Positions 17,783-30,127 are shown, numbered from the stretch's first letter. The stretch is 64,000 nucleotides of DNA from Massilia timonae CCUG 45783 (GCF_000315425.1 NZ_JH992922.1:793560-857559), one strand, 5' to 3'. Numbers and translations are program-made. The notes: generated from the sequence alone by a model not told the origin.

Positions 17783-19219
17783 ATGGGTTCCACCTTCAAG
17801 AATTCCTGCCTCGTCGGCCTGGGCGTGATCGCCGGGGTCGGCCTGACCATGCAATTCTCCGCCCTCGCCTTCAAGCCGCCGGTCGACGCCAGCATGCCGA
17901 TCGCCGAGCTGCGCCAGCTGGCCGACGTCTACGGCGTCATCAAGTCCACCTATGTCGAACCGGTCGAAGATAAAGCCCTGCTGTCCGAGGCGATCGCCGG
18001 CATGGTCGCCTCGCTCGACCCGCATTCGGCCTACCTCGATCCGCGCGCCTACCGCGAGCTGCGCGAAGGCACCGAGGGCCGCTTCGTCGGCGTCGGCATC
18101 GAGATCGCCGTGAGCGAGGACGGCTATATCGAGATCGTCACCCCGATGGAAGATTCGCCGGCCTACCACGCCGGCATCAAGGAGGGCGACCTGATCACCC
18201 GCATCGACGGCCACCCGGTCCAGGGCACGCCGATCGACGACGCCATCAAGCGCATGCGCGGCGAGCCGGGCACGCGCGTCACGCTCACGGTCGCGCGCAA
18301 GGACGCGCCCGAACCACTGAATTTCACCATCGAGCGGCGCGAGATCGTGCAGAAAAGCGTCAAGGCGAAGATGGTGGAGCCGGGCTACGCCTGGCTGCGC
18401 ATCGCGCAGTTCCAGGAACCGACCGTGGACGACATGGCCGCCAGGCTGCAGGCGCTGTACCGCGAAGATCCGGACCTCAAAGGCCTGGTGCTCGACCTGC
18501 GCAACGATCCGGGCGGGCTGCTGCAGGGCGCGATCGGCGTCGCCGCCGCCTTCCTGCCGAAGAACGCCGAGATCGTGTCGACCAACGGCCAATTGGCCGA
18601 TTCGCGCCAGCGCTTCTACGCGCGGCCCGAGTTCTACATGCTGCGCAGCGGCGCCGACCCGCTGGCCACCTTGCCCCCAAGCTTCAAGGACTTGCCGATG
18701 GTCGTGCTGGTCAATACCGGCTCGGCCTCGGCTTCCGAAATCGTGGCCGGCGCCCTGCAGGACTATAAACGCGCCGCCATCCTGGGCAGCCAGACCTTCG
18801 GCAAGGGCTCGGTGCAGACCATCCGCCCGATCGGGCGCGACGCCGCGGTCAAGCTGACCACGGCGCGCTACTACACCCCGGCCGGGCGCTCGATCCAGGC
18901 GCGCGGCATCGTGCCCGACCTGCCCGTGGACGAAACGCTGGAAGGCGACGGCCTGAACGCGCTGCGCATGCGCGAGGCCGACCTGCAGCACCACCTGTCG
19001 AACGGCGCGGGACCCGAAGCCGCCACGCGCGAGGACGACATCGAGGAACAGATGCGCCTGCTGGCCGAGGCGCGCACCCGCAAGCCGCTCGACTACGGCA
19101 GCGCGGACGACTTCCAGCTGGCCCAGGCCCTGCGCCACCTCAAGGGCCAGGAAGTGGTGCTGTCCAAGCGCGCCGCCCCCGCCACCACGCTGGCCCAGCA
19201 CGGGCGCAAGGACCAATAA
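17783..19219 (+). CDS. S41 family C-terminal processing peptidase
   Basis: 478 aa from ATG 17783 (an in-frame ATG at 17762 is possible). N-terminal hydrophobic export or anchor segment (about 8-30), a PDZ domain (GVGIEIAVSEDGYIEIVTP; about 95-175), and an S41 catalytic domain with the GSASASE nucleophile loop and the FGKGSVQ lysine. Periplasmic CtpA/Prc-type serine protease that trims exported or membrane proteins near their C-termini. It stands alone, with the KASIII-like gene 110 bp downstream on the same strand. Confidence 0.93.
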   Translation: MGSTFKNSCLVGLGVIAGVGLTMQFSALAFKPPVDASMPIAELRQLADVYGVIKSTYVEPVEDKALLSEAIAGMVASLDPHSAYLDPRAYRELREGTEGRFVGVGIEIAVSEDGYIEIVTPMEDSPAYHAGIKEGDLITRIDGHPVQGTPIDDAIKRMRGEPGTRVTLTVARKDAPEPLNFTIERREIVQKSVKAKMVEPGYAWLRIAQFQEPTVDDMAARLQALYREDPDLKGLVLDLRNDPGGLLQGAIGVAAAFLPKNAEIVSTNGQLADSRQRFYARPEFYMLRSGADPLATLPPSFKDLPMVVLVNTGSASASEIVAGALQDYKRAAILGSQTFGKGSVQTIRPIGRDAAVKLTTARYYTPAGRSIQARGIVPDLPVDETLEGDGLNALRMREADLQHHLSNGAGPEAATREDDIEEQMRLLAEARTRKPLDYGSADDFQLAQALRHLKGQEVVLSKRAAPATTLAQHGRKDQ

Positions 19220-19329
19220 ACGCGACTGAACAGTCCCTGCGGCAGCCGATTCCCAGGCATGCGCCGAGCGTGTAGAATCGGCGCATCTTGCGGACAACCC
19301 CGCTTATTTTCCCTGAAAGTTTGCTGAAT

Positions 19330-20451
19330 ATGAAACCTGTCGTCATCAGCGGCACCGGCCTGTTTACCCCGCCGCATTCCATCTCGAACGACGAGCTGGT
19401 GACAGCCTTCAACGCCTATGTCGAACTGCACAACCAGGAGCATGCCGCGCAAATCGCGGCGGGCGAGGTGACGGCGCTGGAACCGTCGAGCAGCGCCTTC
19501 ATCGAAAAAGCGTCGGGCATCAAGTCGCGCTACGTGATGGAAAAGAGCGGCATCCTGGACCCGAGCCACATGACGGCGCGCATTCCGGAACGGGCCGACG
19601 ACGAGATCTCGCTGCAGGCCGAGATGTGCGTGGCCGCCGCGCGCGAAGCGTTGACGCGCGCCGGCAAAACGCCGCAGGACATCGACATGGTGCTGGTCGC
19701 CTGCAGCAATATGCAGCGCGCCTATCCGGCCATGGCGGTCGAGGTGCAAGAGGCGCTGGGCATCGACGGCTTCGGCTTCGACATGAACGTGGCCTGCTCC
19801 TCGGCCACCTTCGGCATCGCCACCGCGGTCGACGCGGTGCGCAATGGCCGCGCACGCGCGGTGCTGGTGCTGAACCCTGAAATCACCAGCGGCCACCTGA
19901 ACTTCCGCGACCGCGACAGCCACTTCATCTTCGGTGACGCCTGCACCGCGATCGTGATCGAGGCCGCGGAGACGGCAAGCAGTGCGCACCAGTGGGAAAT
20001 CCTCGACAGCCGCCTCAAGACCAGTTTCTCGAACAATATCCGCAACAACTTCGGCTTCATGAACCGCTTCGACGAAGCGGGCATCGGCCAGCCCGATAAA
20101 CTGTTCCGCCAGCAGGGCCGCAAGGTATTCAAGGAAGTCTGCCCGATGGCGGCCCAGACCATCGCCGACACGCTCGCGGCGGCCGGCCTGGAAACGAAAG
20201 ACGTGTCGCGCTACTGGCTGCACCAGGCCAACCTGAACATGAACCTGCTGATCGTGCGCACCCTGCTGGGCCGCGACGCGACAGCCGACGAAGCGCCGGT
20301 GATCCTGGACAGCTATGCCAACACCTCGTCGGCCGGCTCGATCATCGCCTTCCACCGCTACCAGGACGACCTGCCGGCGGGCGCCAATGGCGTCATCTGC
20401 TCGTTTGGCGCAGGTTACTCGATTGGTTGCGTGGTGGTGCGCAAGAAGTAA
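19330..20451 (+). CDS. Beta-ketoacyl-ACP synthase III-like enzyme
   Basis: 373 aa, thiolase fold. Catalytic Cys lies in [10 protein letters not shown], followed by a [11 protein letters not shown]is and a NTSSAGS Asn, giving the Cys-His-Asn triad of KASIII. It is longer than classical FabH (about 320 aa), with an insert near residues 25-75 that includes [21 protein letters not shown]. It probably condenses an acyl-CoA with malonyl-ACP. It is not in a fatty-acid synthesis cluster, so a role in salvage or a specialised lipid is possible. ATG at 19330 is chosen because the protein then begins [10 protein letters not shown], the usual family start. Confidence 0.87.
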   Translation: MKPVVISGTGLFTPPHSISNDELVTAFNAYVELHNQEHAAQIAAGEVTALEPSSSAFIEKASGIKSRYVMEKSGILDPSHMTARIPERADDEISLQAEMCVAAAREALTRAGKTPQDIDMVLVACSNMQRAYPAMAVEVQEALGIDGFGFDMNVACSSATFGIATAVDAVRNGRARAVLVLNPEITSGHLNFRDRDSHFIFGDACTAIVIEAAETASSAHQWEILDSRLKTSFSNNIRNNFGFMNRFDEAGIGQPDKLFRQQGRKVFKEVCPMAAQTIADTLAAAGLETKDVSRYWLHQANLNMNLLIVRTLLGRDATADEAPVILDSYANTSSAGSIIAFHRYQDDLPAGANGVICSFGAGYSIGCVVVRKK

Positions 20452-20454
20452 TCA

Positions 20455-20476
20455 ACTTCGAATCCACTTCGAATCC
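20455..20476. repeat. Two tandem copies of ACTTCGAATCC after the KASIII-like stop
   Basis: An 11-bp unit repeated directly, between the convergent KASIII-like and fadH genes. No terminator is evident in this short gap. Confidence 0.7.
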
Positions 20477-20489
20477 ACATCGGCGCGGC

Positions 20490-22559
<2,070 letters not shown>

Positions 22560-22579
22560 CTAAACGGCTGGAAGGCGCA

Positions 22580-23035
22580 TCAAGCCAGGTGGCTTTCGCG
22601 GTCGCGCAGTTCGGCGAAGCTTTCGATGCTGCCGATGCTGACGACCACCGGGTTCAGGCTGGCGCCGGGGGACATCGGGCGCCAGGCGAACTGCCATTCC
22701 TTTTCGCGCGCCTGGCCCAGGCTCTTGGTGAAGGCCGCGCCCAGCGGCGAACGGTTGCCGTACTCGATGGCGCCGTCGATGCCGGCCCAGTTGGGCAGCA
22801 GGCGCTGCACGGCGCGGTGCAGGCGCTCGCCGAATTCCTCGGTATTGTGGATCACCAGGCAGGCGTCGCTCGGCGTGATGATGTCGAACAGGCGCTTGTC
22901 CCAGACGGTGGAAAACGAGACGTGCAGGAAGCCGCCATTGGGCTCGAGGCGGAACTGGCCGGTCTTGAGCGCGTTTTCGAGTTCGGCGCGCAGCGCGTAG
23001 CGGTGCAGGGTCGGAGGGCGTTGGTAGTCGTGCAT
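22580..23035 (-). CDS. Hypothetical protein
   Basis: 151 aa, starting MHDYQRPPTLHRYALRAE. Soluble, mixed alpha/beta composition with no signal peptide or membrane span. I do not recognise a family. Start at 23035 is the first ATG giving a protein of typical composition; the open frame extends upstream with an Arg/His-rich sequence that looks non-coding. Sits 20 bp downstream of the DUF2721 gene on the same strand, so probably co-transcribed with it. Confidence 0.7.
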   Translation of the reverse strand: MHDYQRPPTLHRYALRAELENALKTGQFRLEPNGGFLHVSFSTVWDKRLFDIITPSDACLVIHNTEEFGERLHRAVQRLLPNWAGIDGAIEYGNRSPLGAAFTKSLGQAREKEWQFAWRPMSPGASLNPVVVSIGSIESFAELRDRESHLA

Positions 23036-23055
23036 GGGATTCTTTCTTGCCGCAT

Positions 23056-23538
23056 TCAAGGCTGCGAGGTTGGCGATGGTGGTGGCGGCGGCGGCGATTG
23101 CAGCATCATGATGGCCTGGTGCTGCATGCGCATGAACTTCGACGCGATGAAGATCTCGCGCAAAAAATAGACGAAGCTGCTGATCAGGGCGATCATCGCG
23201 AACACGAAGCAGGCGGCGATGTACTGGTCGAGCGGAATGCCGGTGGTGTCGCCCGCGAACAGCATCGCGATGACCACGCACACCAGCAGGCCGCAGGCGG
23301 TGCTGGAGGCGATCGCGAAGTTGATCAGGTGCGAGCGCTGGTAGAGCAGTTCGAGTTCGCTTGAAAACTCGGCGTTGGGGCTGACCTTGAGCCGGTCTTC
23401 GAGCACGCGCGTGCGGTCGATGATGCGCGCCAGCCGGTTGGTCAGCACGGTCAGCTTGGTGGCCACGCCGGTGAGCAGGAAAACCGGCGCGATCGCCAGC
23501 TGGATGACATGGCCGATGTCGCTGATCTGGATATTCAT
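23056..23538 (-). CDS. DUF2721 family membrane protein
   Basis: 160 aa. Opens with MNIQISDIGHVIQLAIAPVFLLTGV, the family's hallmark start, and has about three hydrophobic segments: one N-terminal and two central (about 75-125). RLARIIDRTRVLEDRL between them matches the family's conserved basic region. Ends in a Pro-rich tail. Function unknown; inner-membrane location expected. First gene of a likely two-gene unit with the hypothetical gene at 22580. Confidence 0.85.
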   Translation of the reverse strand: MNIQISDIGHVIQLAIAPVFLLTGVATKLTVLTNRLARIIDRTRVLEDRLKVSPNAEFSSELELLYQRSHLINFAIASSTACGLLVCVVIAMLFAGDTTGIPLDQYIAACFVFAMIALISSFVYFLREIFIASKFMRMQHQAIMMLQSPPPPPPSPTSQP

Positions 23539-23614
23539 AAGAACACGTTCGAATTGTTGTAATGTGCCTGGTGCGTCAGGTGCGCAGCTGTGCTGCCTGG
23601 GGACTCGACAGCAT

Positions 23615-23645
23615 GCGTAGGGTTGGCGGCTACGCCGCCGACGCG
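23615..23645. repeat. REP-like imperfect palindrome
   Basis: GCGTAGGGTTGGCGGC then TAC then GCCGCCGACGCG forms a stem (GGCGGC/GCCGCC, outer GCGT/ACGC) in the gap between the DUF2721 and prolyl aminopeptidase genes. The form resembles intergenic REP elements of related genera. A RAYT transposase gene at 53.2 kb could be the mobiliser. Confidence 0.5.
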
Positions 23646-23695
23646 TTCAACTCCATGACACATAGTGTAGCAGCCAACAGCACCCCGACCCAGCC

Positions 23696-24652
23696 TCATT
23701 CGAACCGGCGCAGCCGCTTGAACTGCTCGGTGGCCGCCACCAGCGCGCGCGCGATGCCCGCCTCCAGCGCGCCATGGCCGCCGTCGGCGATCATCTCCAG
23801 CTTCGAGCCGGGCCACGCCGTGTGCAGGCGCCAGGCCGACAGCGGCGGGCAGATCACGTCGTAGCGGCCCTGCACGATCACCGCCGGCAGATGGGCGATG
23901 CGCGCCAGGTCGCGCAGCAGCTGGTCTTCTTCGAGGAAGGCGCCGTTGAGCATGTAATGCGACTCGAGCCGGCCGACGCCGAGGTCGAGCGTATCGTTCG
24001 AGACTTCCTCGGGCTGCGGCAGCAGGAACACGCGCCGGCCTTCGAAGCGGCTCCAGGCGCGCGCGGCCGGCCAGTAGACATCCGGGTCGTGGCACAGCAG
24101 GCGGCGCGCATAGGCGTTGAGCAGGTCGTGCCGCTCGTCCTGCGGAATCGGGGCCACGAATTCCTCGTACAGCTCGGGATAGAACCAGCGCACCTCGTTG
24201 ATGAACCAGTCCACCTCGGCGCGGGTGCACAGGAAGATCCCGCGCAGCACGAAGCCCAGGCAGCGCTCGGGATGGGCCTGGCCATAGGCCAGCGCCAGGG
24301 TCGAGCCCCAGGAGCCGCCGAACACCAGCCACCGTTCGATGCCGAACAGCGCGCGCAGGCGCTCGATGTCCTCGATCAGGAGCTGGGTCGTGTTGTTGCG
24401 CCACTCGCCCAGCGGCGTCGACTTGCCGGCGCCGCGCTGGTCGAACAGGATCACGCGGTAGGCCTGCGGATCGAAGAAGCGGCGGTGCTGGGGCGACAGG
24501 CCGGCGCCGGGGCCGCCGTGCAGGAACAGCACCGGGATGCCGTCCGGATTGCCGACTTCTTCCCAGTAGATCGTGTGCATCTCGTCGACCGCCAGCATGC
24601 CGTGGCGGATGGGCTGGATCGGCGGGAACAGCGACGGCGGCGTGACGGGCAT
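23696..24652 (-). CDS. pip: Prolyl aminopeptidase (S33)
   Basis: 318 aa, alpha/beta hydrolase. Oxyanion region LHGGPGAG (about 45-51), nucleophile elbow GGSWGS with Ser114, later Asp (GRYDVICP) and His (DGGHGALE). Cleaves N-terminal proline from peptides in the cytoplasm. Length and motifs match the Pip family closely. ATG at 24652 with GAGCCGCC upstream. Single gene. Confidence 0.94.
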   Translation of the reverse strand: MPVTPPSLFPPIQPIRHGMLAVDEMHTIYWEEVGNPDGIPVLFLHGGPGAGLSPQHRRFFDPQAYRVILFDQRGAGKSTPLGEWRNNTTQLLIEDIERLRALFGIERWLVFGGSWGSTLALAYGQAHPERCLGFVLRGIFLCTRAEVDWFINEVRWFYPELYEEFVAPIPQDERHDLLNAYARRLLCHDPDVYWPAARAWSRFEGRRVFLLPQPEEVSNDTLDLGVGRLESHYMLNGAFLEEDQLLRDLARIAHLPAVIVQGRYDVICPPLSAWRLHTAWPGSKLEMIADGGHGALEAGIARALVAATEQFKRLRRFE

Positions 24653-24709
24653 GGCGGCTCTTGTTGGCAGTGATTCAAGAAGCCGATTGTAGCGTATGGA
24701 CGGTCTGTT

Positions 24710-26044
24710 TCAGAAATAGGTATTGAGCGCGTAGCGCACCGTGTAGGCGTCGTCCACGGCCAGCAGCAGCGGCCACTTGTCGAAGGTGGTGCACGGGTGC
24801 GAGATGCCGCAGCCGACCAGGTCGCCCACCGCCAGGCTGTCGCACAGCGGGTCGCCTTCCGGCAGGCGCAGATAGGCGTGCTGGTCGTTCATCTTGAAGA
24901 TCGTGCAGCCGGACGGCAGCGCGGCCGGCACGGCAGCGCCATCGGGACGCGCCGAGTAGAGCGGAATCGGCAGGTCGGCGTCGTAGGAGGCGTCGCGCTT
25001 GCCCATGGTGAGGATGGCCAGGGTCGGTTCGGGGCGCGACTGGACCATGCTCCAGACTTCGAGCGCAGGACGTAACCCTTCCTGCAGGCCTTCCTCCCGG
25101 CCGCCTGCGCGCGCGTTCAGCTCGTCGATGTGGCGGCGGTACATGCCGTGGTCGCTCGTCAGGTAGCAGCCGCTGCGCAGGATGGCGCGCACTGGACGCG
25201 ACAGGCCATCCACATCCTGGAAACCGCGCGCCACCAGGTCGAAATAGGACGAGCCGCCGGCCGAGATCACGATCTCGGACGTGGCGAACAGGCCCTCGGC
25301 ATCGGCGCCGCGCACCAGCGCCACCAGTTGAGCAAGGAAAGCGTCGACCTGGCGCAGGTCGGCGGCGCGGTCGTCGCTGACGAGCAGGCCCTCATAACCC
25401 TCGAAGCCGGCCAGCGCCAGGCCGTCGGCCAGCGCGATGGCGTGCGCCACCTCCATCGCTTCCTGCGGCGTGCGGCAACCGGCGCGCTTGCCGGCCAGGC
25501 CCAGCTCGACCAGCACCAAGAGCGGACGCGCCAGCCTGTGCGCGGCGACCGCCTGCGCCAGGCGCGCCACGCCGGCGGGCGAATCGGCCAGCACGATGCA
25601 CTCGAAATCGGGATCGCCATGCAGCAGGGCCAGCACGGCGTCGATGTCGCTGCGCGCCACCAGCTGGTTGGCCAGCAGCACGCGGCGCACGCCGAAGCGG
25701 TGCGCCACCTGGACCTGGATCGCGGTGGCGAGGGTGATGCCCCAGGCGCCATTGGCCAGTTGCGCGCCGAACAGCTGCGGACTCATCGTGGTCTTGCCGT
25801 GCGGCGCCAGCGTGGCGCCGTGACGCTCGCAAAAGGCGCGCATCCAGGCCAGGTTGTGGCGCAGGCTCGACTCCCTGAGCACGGCGACCGGATAGCTGGT
25901 GTCGCCGCGCAGCACATTCCACCCCTGCACGCCGATCGCGCCCTGGCGCAGCGGTGCGCGCAGCGGCAAGCCCTTGGTGCCGGGGAGCAGCAGCTGTTCG
26001 TCGAGGCTGGACAGGGCGAGGCCGCCGTGGGGCAAGGTGTGCAT
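24710..26044 (-). CDS. PLP-dependent amino acid deaminase (D-serine dehydratase-like / D-threonine aldolase family)
   Basis: 444 aa. Fold-type III PLP domain, with the Schiff-base Lys84 in LAPHGKTTMSP and strands such as GITLATAIQVQVA. The C-terminal D-serine dehydratase-like domain has the metal-site region GISHPCTTFD near the end. Likely acts on D-amino acids or beta-hydroxy D-amino acids. ATG at 26044 follows GGAGCAGATC; the frame continues upstream but crosses the phaB terminator, so it is not coding there. Confidence 0.87.
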   Translation of the reverse strand: MHTLPHGGLALSSLDEQLLLPGTKGLPLRAPLRQGAIGVQGWNVLRGDTSYPVAVLRESSLRHNLAWMRAFCERHGATLAPHGKTTMSPQLFGAQLANGAWGITLATAIQVQVAHRFGVRRVLLANQLVARSDIDAVLALLHGDPDFECIVLADSPAGVARLAQAVAAHRLARPLLVLVELGLAGKRAGCRTPQEAMEVAHAIALADGLALAGFEGYEGLLVSDDRAADLRQVDAFLAQLVALVRGADAEGLFATSEIVISAGGSSYFDLVARGFQDVDGLSRPVRAILRSGCYLTSDHGMYRRHIDELNARAGGREEGLQEGLRPALEVWSMVQSRPEPTLAILTMGKRDASYDADLPIPLYSARPDGAAVPAALPSGCTIFKMNDQHAYLRLPEGDPLCDSLAVGDLVGCGISHPCTTFDKWPLLLAVDDAYTVRYALNTYF

Positions 26045-26085
26045 GATCTGCTCCGAAAATGGGTGGTCGTTTATTGTAATCGGCG

Positions 26086-26113
26086 AAAAAAAAGCACCGC
26101 CTGAGCGGTGCTT
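26086..26113 (-). terminator. Terminator after phaB
   Basis: Stem AAGCACCGC / GCGGTGCTT with loop TCAG on the minus strand, followed by a run of eight T. It lies 20 bp past the phaB stop and separates it from the deaminase gene. Confidence 0.9.
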
Positions 26114-26132
26114 CGTGGTTCGCCCTGATGGA

Positions 26133-26873
26133 TCAGGACATGTGCTGCCCGCCATTGATGGCGATATTGGCGCCGGTAACAAATGCCGCCTCGTCCGACG
26201 ACAGATACGCCACCAGGCCGGCCACTTCTTCAGGCTTGCCCAGGCGGCCCATCGGGATTTGCGGGATGATCTTGGTTTCCAGCACTTCGCTCGGGATGTC
26301 CATCACCATCTTGGTGCCGATATAGCCCGGCGAGATGGTGTTGACTGTCACGCCCTTGCGCGCCACTTCGAGCGCCAGCGCCTTGGTGAAACCGTGCATG
26401 CCGGCCTTGGCCGCCGAGTAGTTGGTCTGGCCGAAGGCGCCCTTCTGGCCGTTCACCGACGAGATATTGATGATGCGGCCCCAGCCGCGCTCGACCATGC
26501 CGTCGCAGACCGGCTTGGTCATGTTGAACACGGAATCGAGGTTGGTCTTGATCACGGCGTCCCAGTTGACCTTGTCCATCTTTTTGAAGGTCATGTCGCG
26601 GGTGATGCCGGCGTTGTTGACCAGCACGTCGATCGGGCCGACGTCGGCGATCACCTGGCGCACGCATTCCTGGGCGGCGTCGTAGTCGGCCACATCGCAG
26701 GCATAGGCCTTGAAGTCATGGCCCTGCTCTTTCATGGCGCCGAGCCACGCATCGACTTTGGTATTGCCAGGCGAAAAAGTGGTGACGACCTGATATCCCA
26801 ATGCGGCCAGCTTGATGCACACCGCTTCGCCCAGGCCGCCCATGCCGCCGGTTACTAATGCTACTCGAGCCAT
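26133..26873 (-). CDS. phaB: Acetoacetyl-CoA reductase
   Basis: 246 aa short-chain dehydrogenase. NADPH site VTGGMGGLG near the N-terminus, NNAG, catalytic Ser in INISSVNGQ and the YSAAK Tyr-Lys pair; ends GGQHMS, as in other PhaB proteins. Reduces acetoacetyl-CoA to (R)-3-hydroxybutyryl-CoA, the second step of polyhydroxybutyrate synthesis. It lies 92 bp downstream of phaA on the same strand and probably forms an operon with it. Shine-Dalgarno TGGAGAAGACA before ATG. Confidence 0.96.
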   Translation of the reverse strand: MARVALVTGGMGGLGEAVCIKLAALGYQVVTTFSPGNTKVDAWLGAMKEQGHDFKAYACDVADYDAAQECVRQVIADVGPIDVLVNNAGITRDMTFKKMDKVNWDAVIKTNLDSVFNMTKPVCDGMVERGWGRIINISSVNGQKGAFGQTNYSAAKAGMHGFTKALALEVARKGVTVNTISPGYIGTKMVMDIPSEVLETKIIPQIPMGRLGKPEEVAGLVAYLSSDEAAFVTGANIAINGGQHMS

Positions 26874-26965
26874 TGTCTTCTCCAGTTTTATATTGTGTCA
26901 CTTCACACCGCTTGAAACCGACGGCGCCGCCAGGCGGGCCGTCGCTGCCTGTCGCCAGGTCGTGC

Positions 26966-28144
26966 TCAGTCGCGCTCGACCGCCAGCGCCACGCCCATGC
27001 CGCCGCCGATGCACAGGCTCGCCAGCCCGCGCTTGGCGTCGCGGCGGATCATTTCGTGCAGCAGGGTGACCAGCACGCGGGCGCCGGAAGCGCCGATCGG
27101 GTGGCCCAGGGCGATCGCGCCGCCGTTGACGTTGATCTTGGACGTGCCCCAACCCATCTGCTTGTTGACGGCGATGGCCTGGGCGGCGAAGGCTTCGTTG
27201 ATTTCCATCAGGTCGACGTCTTCGTGGGTCCAGCCGGCCTTCTTGAGGCACAGCTGCGAGGCCGACACCGGGCCCATGCCCATGATCGACGGGTCGAGGC
27301 CGGCCGACGAATAGGCCTTGATGCGCGCCAGCGGGGTCAAGCCCAGTTCTTTCGCTTTCGAGGCGCTCATCATGATCACGGCGGCGGCGCCGTCGTTGAT
27401 GCCCGACGCATTGCCGGCGGTGACCGAACCTTCCTTGTTGAACGCCGGACGCAGGCTGGCCAGCGCCTCGAGGGTGCTGCCATGCTTCGGGTATTCATCG
27501 GTGTCGAAGACGGTCGTGCCCTTCTTGGTCACGATCTCGATCGGGATGATCTCGTCCTTGAACTTGCCTTCTTTTTGAGCAGTTTCGGCCTTCAGCTGCG
27601 ATTGCAGCGCGAATTCGTCCTGCTCGGCGCGCGAAATCTCGTATTTCTTGGCGACGTTCTCGGCGGTGACGCCCATGTGGTACTGGTTGTAGACGTCCCA
27701 CAGGCCGTCGACGATCATGGTGTCGGTGAGCTTGGCGTCGCCCATGCGGAAGCCGTCGCGCGAGCCGGCCAGCACGTGCGGCGAGGCGCTCATGTTCTCT
27801 TGCCCGCCGGCGATGACGATCTCGGCGTCGCCGCAGCGGATCGCCTGGGTCGCCAGGTGGGTGGCCTTGAGGCCGCTGCCGCACACCTTGTTGATGGTGT
27901 AGCCGGGCACCATGTCGGGCAGGCCGGCCTTGATGACGGCCTGGCGCGCCGGGTTCTGGCCCACGCCGGCGGTGAGCACCTGGCCCATGATGACTTCGCT
28001 GACCGACTCGGGCGCGATGCCGGTCTTGGCCAGCAGGTGCTTGATCACTTGCGCGCCGAGCTCGGCGGCGGGAATCTTGGCGAGGGTGCCGCCGAATTTG
28101 CCGACGGCCGTACGACCGGCGGCGACGATGACTACGTCTTCCAT
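26966..28144 (-). CDS. phaA: Acetyl-CoA C-acetyltransferase (beta-ketothiolase)
   Basis: 392 aa from ATG 28144 ([19 protein letters not shown]). Nucleophile Cys88 in [10 protein letters not shown], the NEAFAAQA loop, [10 protein letters not shown] with catalytic His, and C-terminal CIGGGMG with the second Cys. Condenses two acetyl-CoA to acetoacetyl-CoA, the first step of polyhydroxybutyrate synthesis, feeding the adjacent PhaB. The polymerase phaC is not in this window. Divergent from minC across a 333-bp gap. Confidence 0.96.
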   Translation of the reverse strand: MEDVVIVAAGRTAVGKFGGTLAKIPAAELGAQVIKHLLAKTGIAPESVSEVIMGQVLTAGVGQNPARQAVIKAGLPDMVPGYTINKVCGSGLKATHLATQAIRCGDAEIVIAGGQENMSASPHVLAGSRDGFRMGDAKLTDTMIVDGLWDVYNQYHMGVTAENVAKKYEISRAEQDEFALQSQLKAETAQKEGKFKDEIIPIEIVTKKGTTVFDTDEYPKHGSTLEALASLRPAFNKEGSVTAGNASGINDGAAAVIMMSASKAKELGLTPLARIKAYSSAGLDPSIMGMGPVSASQLCLKKAGWTHEDVDLMEINEAFAAQAIAVNKQMGWGTSKINVNGGAIALGHPIGASGARVLVTLLHEMIRRDAKRGLASLCIGGGMGVALAVERD

Positions 28145-28477
28145 GTTCAAATCTCCGTTCAGCCGGCCGTGGCCGGCAACATACAGAATTCCCTCGGACT
28201 CGGCGCGCCATTCTGCGATGGCGGGCTTTGTGCATGGGATCGATAAAAACCTCAAGTTACGGAATGAGGAACCCATGCTGCTGTTAAAGCATCAGCAATC
28301 TTAGCAGTTTATTCATCGAAAACAACATGCCAATCGTGCGTGTTTGATCTATCGCATGACTTAATTTCTGGTTGCTGACAAACGTTCAATTTCCGTTAGG
28401 AATGATGCGTGCGCTTCTGTCCTTTTCCACAATTTTCACAGTAGAATGCACAAGCGCAACGCCAACTACACCGTTTT
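28145..28477. other. Intergenic region between divergent phaA and minC
   Basis: 333 bp, AT-richer than the flanks. It should hold promoters for both directions. TAGAAT at 28442-28447 is a plausible -10 for minC. No RNA gene, operator dyad or ORF of note was seen. Confidence 0.45.
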
Positions 28478-29275
28478 ATGCCTAAAACCACGCTTCCCAT
28501 CGAAATCAAGATTTCCACGGTCGTTGCCATCTCCACGATCCTGCACTCGGCCGACCCGGAAGCCATCGATTCCGCCCTGGAGCAGATGACGGGTGGCGTG
28601 TCCGACTTCTTCGAGGACGAGTTCGCGGTGATCGACGTGGCCGCGATCGCGCCTGACGCGCCGCGGCTCGACTGGGCGGCGCTGGTCACCCTGCTCAAGA
28701 AATATCGCCTGAACGCGGTCGCCGTGCGCGGCGCCAGCCCGGCGATGATCGAGGCGATCCGGGCCCAGGGCCTGGCGCTGGACGACGGCTCGAGCGGCGT
28801 GCGCGCCGGCGGCCACGCGGCTACGCCGCCCGCCGCCCCAGCGGCGCCGGAATCGGTTGCTCCCGCGGTTGCCCCGGCGACGGCTCCCGCGGCGCCGGCC
28901 CCGGAACCGGCCGCGGCCCAGGCGCCGGCCGCCCTGCCCCTGATCATCGACACCCCGGTGCGCGCCGGCCAGCGCATCTATGCGCGCGGCACTGACCTGA
29001 TCGTCACCGCCGTGGTCAATAATGGCGCAGAATTGATCGCCGACGGCAGCATCCACGTGTATGCGCCGCTCAATGGCCGCGCGCTGGCGGGCGCCTCCGG
29101 CAATCCGGACGCGCGCATCTTCGCGCTGTCGATGCAGCCGGAACTGGTCTCGATCGCCGGCGTGTACCGCACGTTCGACGAAGGTTTCCCGTCCGACCTG
29201 GCGCGCCAGCCAACGCAGATCCGGCTGGTCGGCGACCGGATCGACATCCAATCGCTGGCTCCGGCATCCCGCTGA
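28478..29275 (+). CDS. minC: Septum site-determining protein MinC
   Basis: 265 aa. N-terminal FtsZ-inhibiting domain (1 to about 105), an Ala/Pro-rich linker (about 110-155), and a C-terminal beta-helical domain (about 160-255) with RAGQRIYARGTDLIVTAVVNNGAELIADG-type repeats that dimerise and bind MinD. Blocks Z-ring assembly away from mid-cell. First gene of minCDE; 35 bp separate it from minD. The linker is longer and more Ala/Pro-rich than in E. coli. Confidence 0.96.
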   Translation: MPKTTLPIEIKISTVVAISTILHSADPEAIDSALEQMTGGVSDFFEDEFAVIDVAAIAPDAPRLDWAALVTLLKKYRLNAVAVRGASPAMIEAIRAQGLALDDGSSGVRAGGHAATPPAAPAAPESVAPAVAPATAPAAPAPEPAAAQAPAALPLIIDTPVRAGQRIYARGTDLIVTAVVNNGAELIADGSIHVYAPLNGRALAGASGNPDARIFALSMQPELVSIAGVYRTFDEGFPSDLARQPTQIRLVGDRIDIQSLAPASR

Positions 29276-29310
29276 TCCCGAACTGAACAGATACTGTAAA
29301 GGACTTTTTT

Positions 29311-30126
29311 GTGGCAAGAATTATTGTTGTGACGTCCGGCAAGGGCGGTGTGGGCAAAACGACCTCGAGCGCTAGCTTCTCCACCGGGCTGGCCATGCGC
29401 GGCCACAAGACGGCAGTGATCGACTTCGACGTCGGCCTGCGCAACCTCGACCTGATCATGGGCTGCGAACGCCGCGTGGTCTACGACCTGATCAACGTCG
29501 TCAATGGCGAAGCGACCCTGCACCAGGCGCTGATCAAGGACAAGCACTGCGACAACCTGTTCATCCTGCCGGCCTCGCAGACGCGCGACAAGGATGCCCT
29601 GTCCGAAGAAGGCGTGGAGCGCGTGCTCAACGACCTGGTCAAGATGGACTTCGAGTTCATCATCTGCGATTCGCCGGCCGGCATCGAGCACGGCGCGCTG
29701 ATGGCGCTGACCTTCGCCGACGAAGCGATCGTGGTCACCAATCCGGAAGTCTCGTCGGTGCGCGACTCGGACCGCATCCTGGGCATCCTGCAGGCCAAGT
29801 CGCGCCGCGCCCAGAGCGGCAGCGAGCCGGTCAAGGAACACCTGCTGATCACCCGCTACTCGCCGAAGCGCGTCGAAGCGGACGAAATGCTCTCTTACCA
29901 GGACGTGCAGGAAATCCTGCGCATCCCCCTGATCGGCATCATTCCGGAATCGGAATCGGTGCTGCACGCCTCGAACCAGGGCAACCCGGCGATCCACTTC
30001 AAGGGGACCGACGTGGCCGATGCCTACGAGGACGTCGTCGCGCGCTTCCTGGGCGAAGAACGCCCGCTGCGCTTTACCAACTACGAAAAGCCGGGACTGT
30101 TCCAGCGCATTTTCGGAGCCAAGTGA
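29311..30126 (+). CDS. minD: Septum site-determining ATPase MinD
   Basis: 271 aa. Deviant Walker A KGGVGKTT at the N-terminus ([17 protein letters not shown]), [10 protein letters not shown] switch region, CDSPAGIE Walker B-like, and a C-terminal amphipathic helix ([11 protein letters not shown]) for membrane binding. Recruits MinC and oscillates with MinE. The start codon is GTG at 29311. MinE follows 1 bp past the stop. Confidence 0.97.
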   Translation: MARIIVVTSGKGGVGKTTSSASFSTGLAMRGHKTAVIDFDVGLRNLDLIMGCERRVVYDLINVVNGEATLHQALIKDKHCDNLFILPASQTRDKDALSEEGVERVLNDLVKMDFEFIICDSPAGIEHGALMALTFADEAIVVTNPEVSSVRDSDRILGILQAKSRRAQSGSEPVKEHLLITRYSPKRVEADEMLSYQDVQEILRIPLIGIIPESESVLHASNQGNPAIHFKGTDVADAYEDVVARFLGEERPLRFTNYEKPGLFQRIFGAK

Positions 30127-30127
30127 G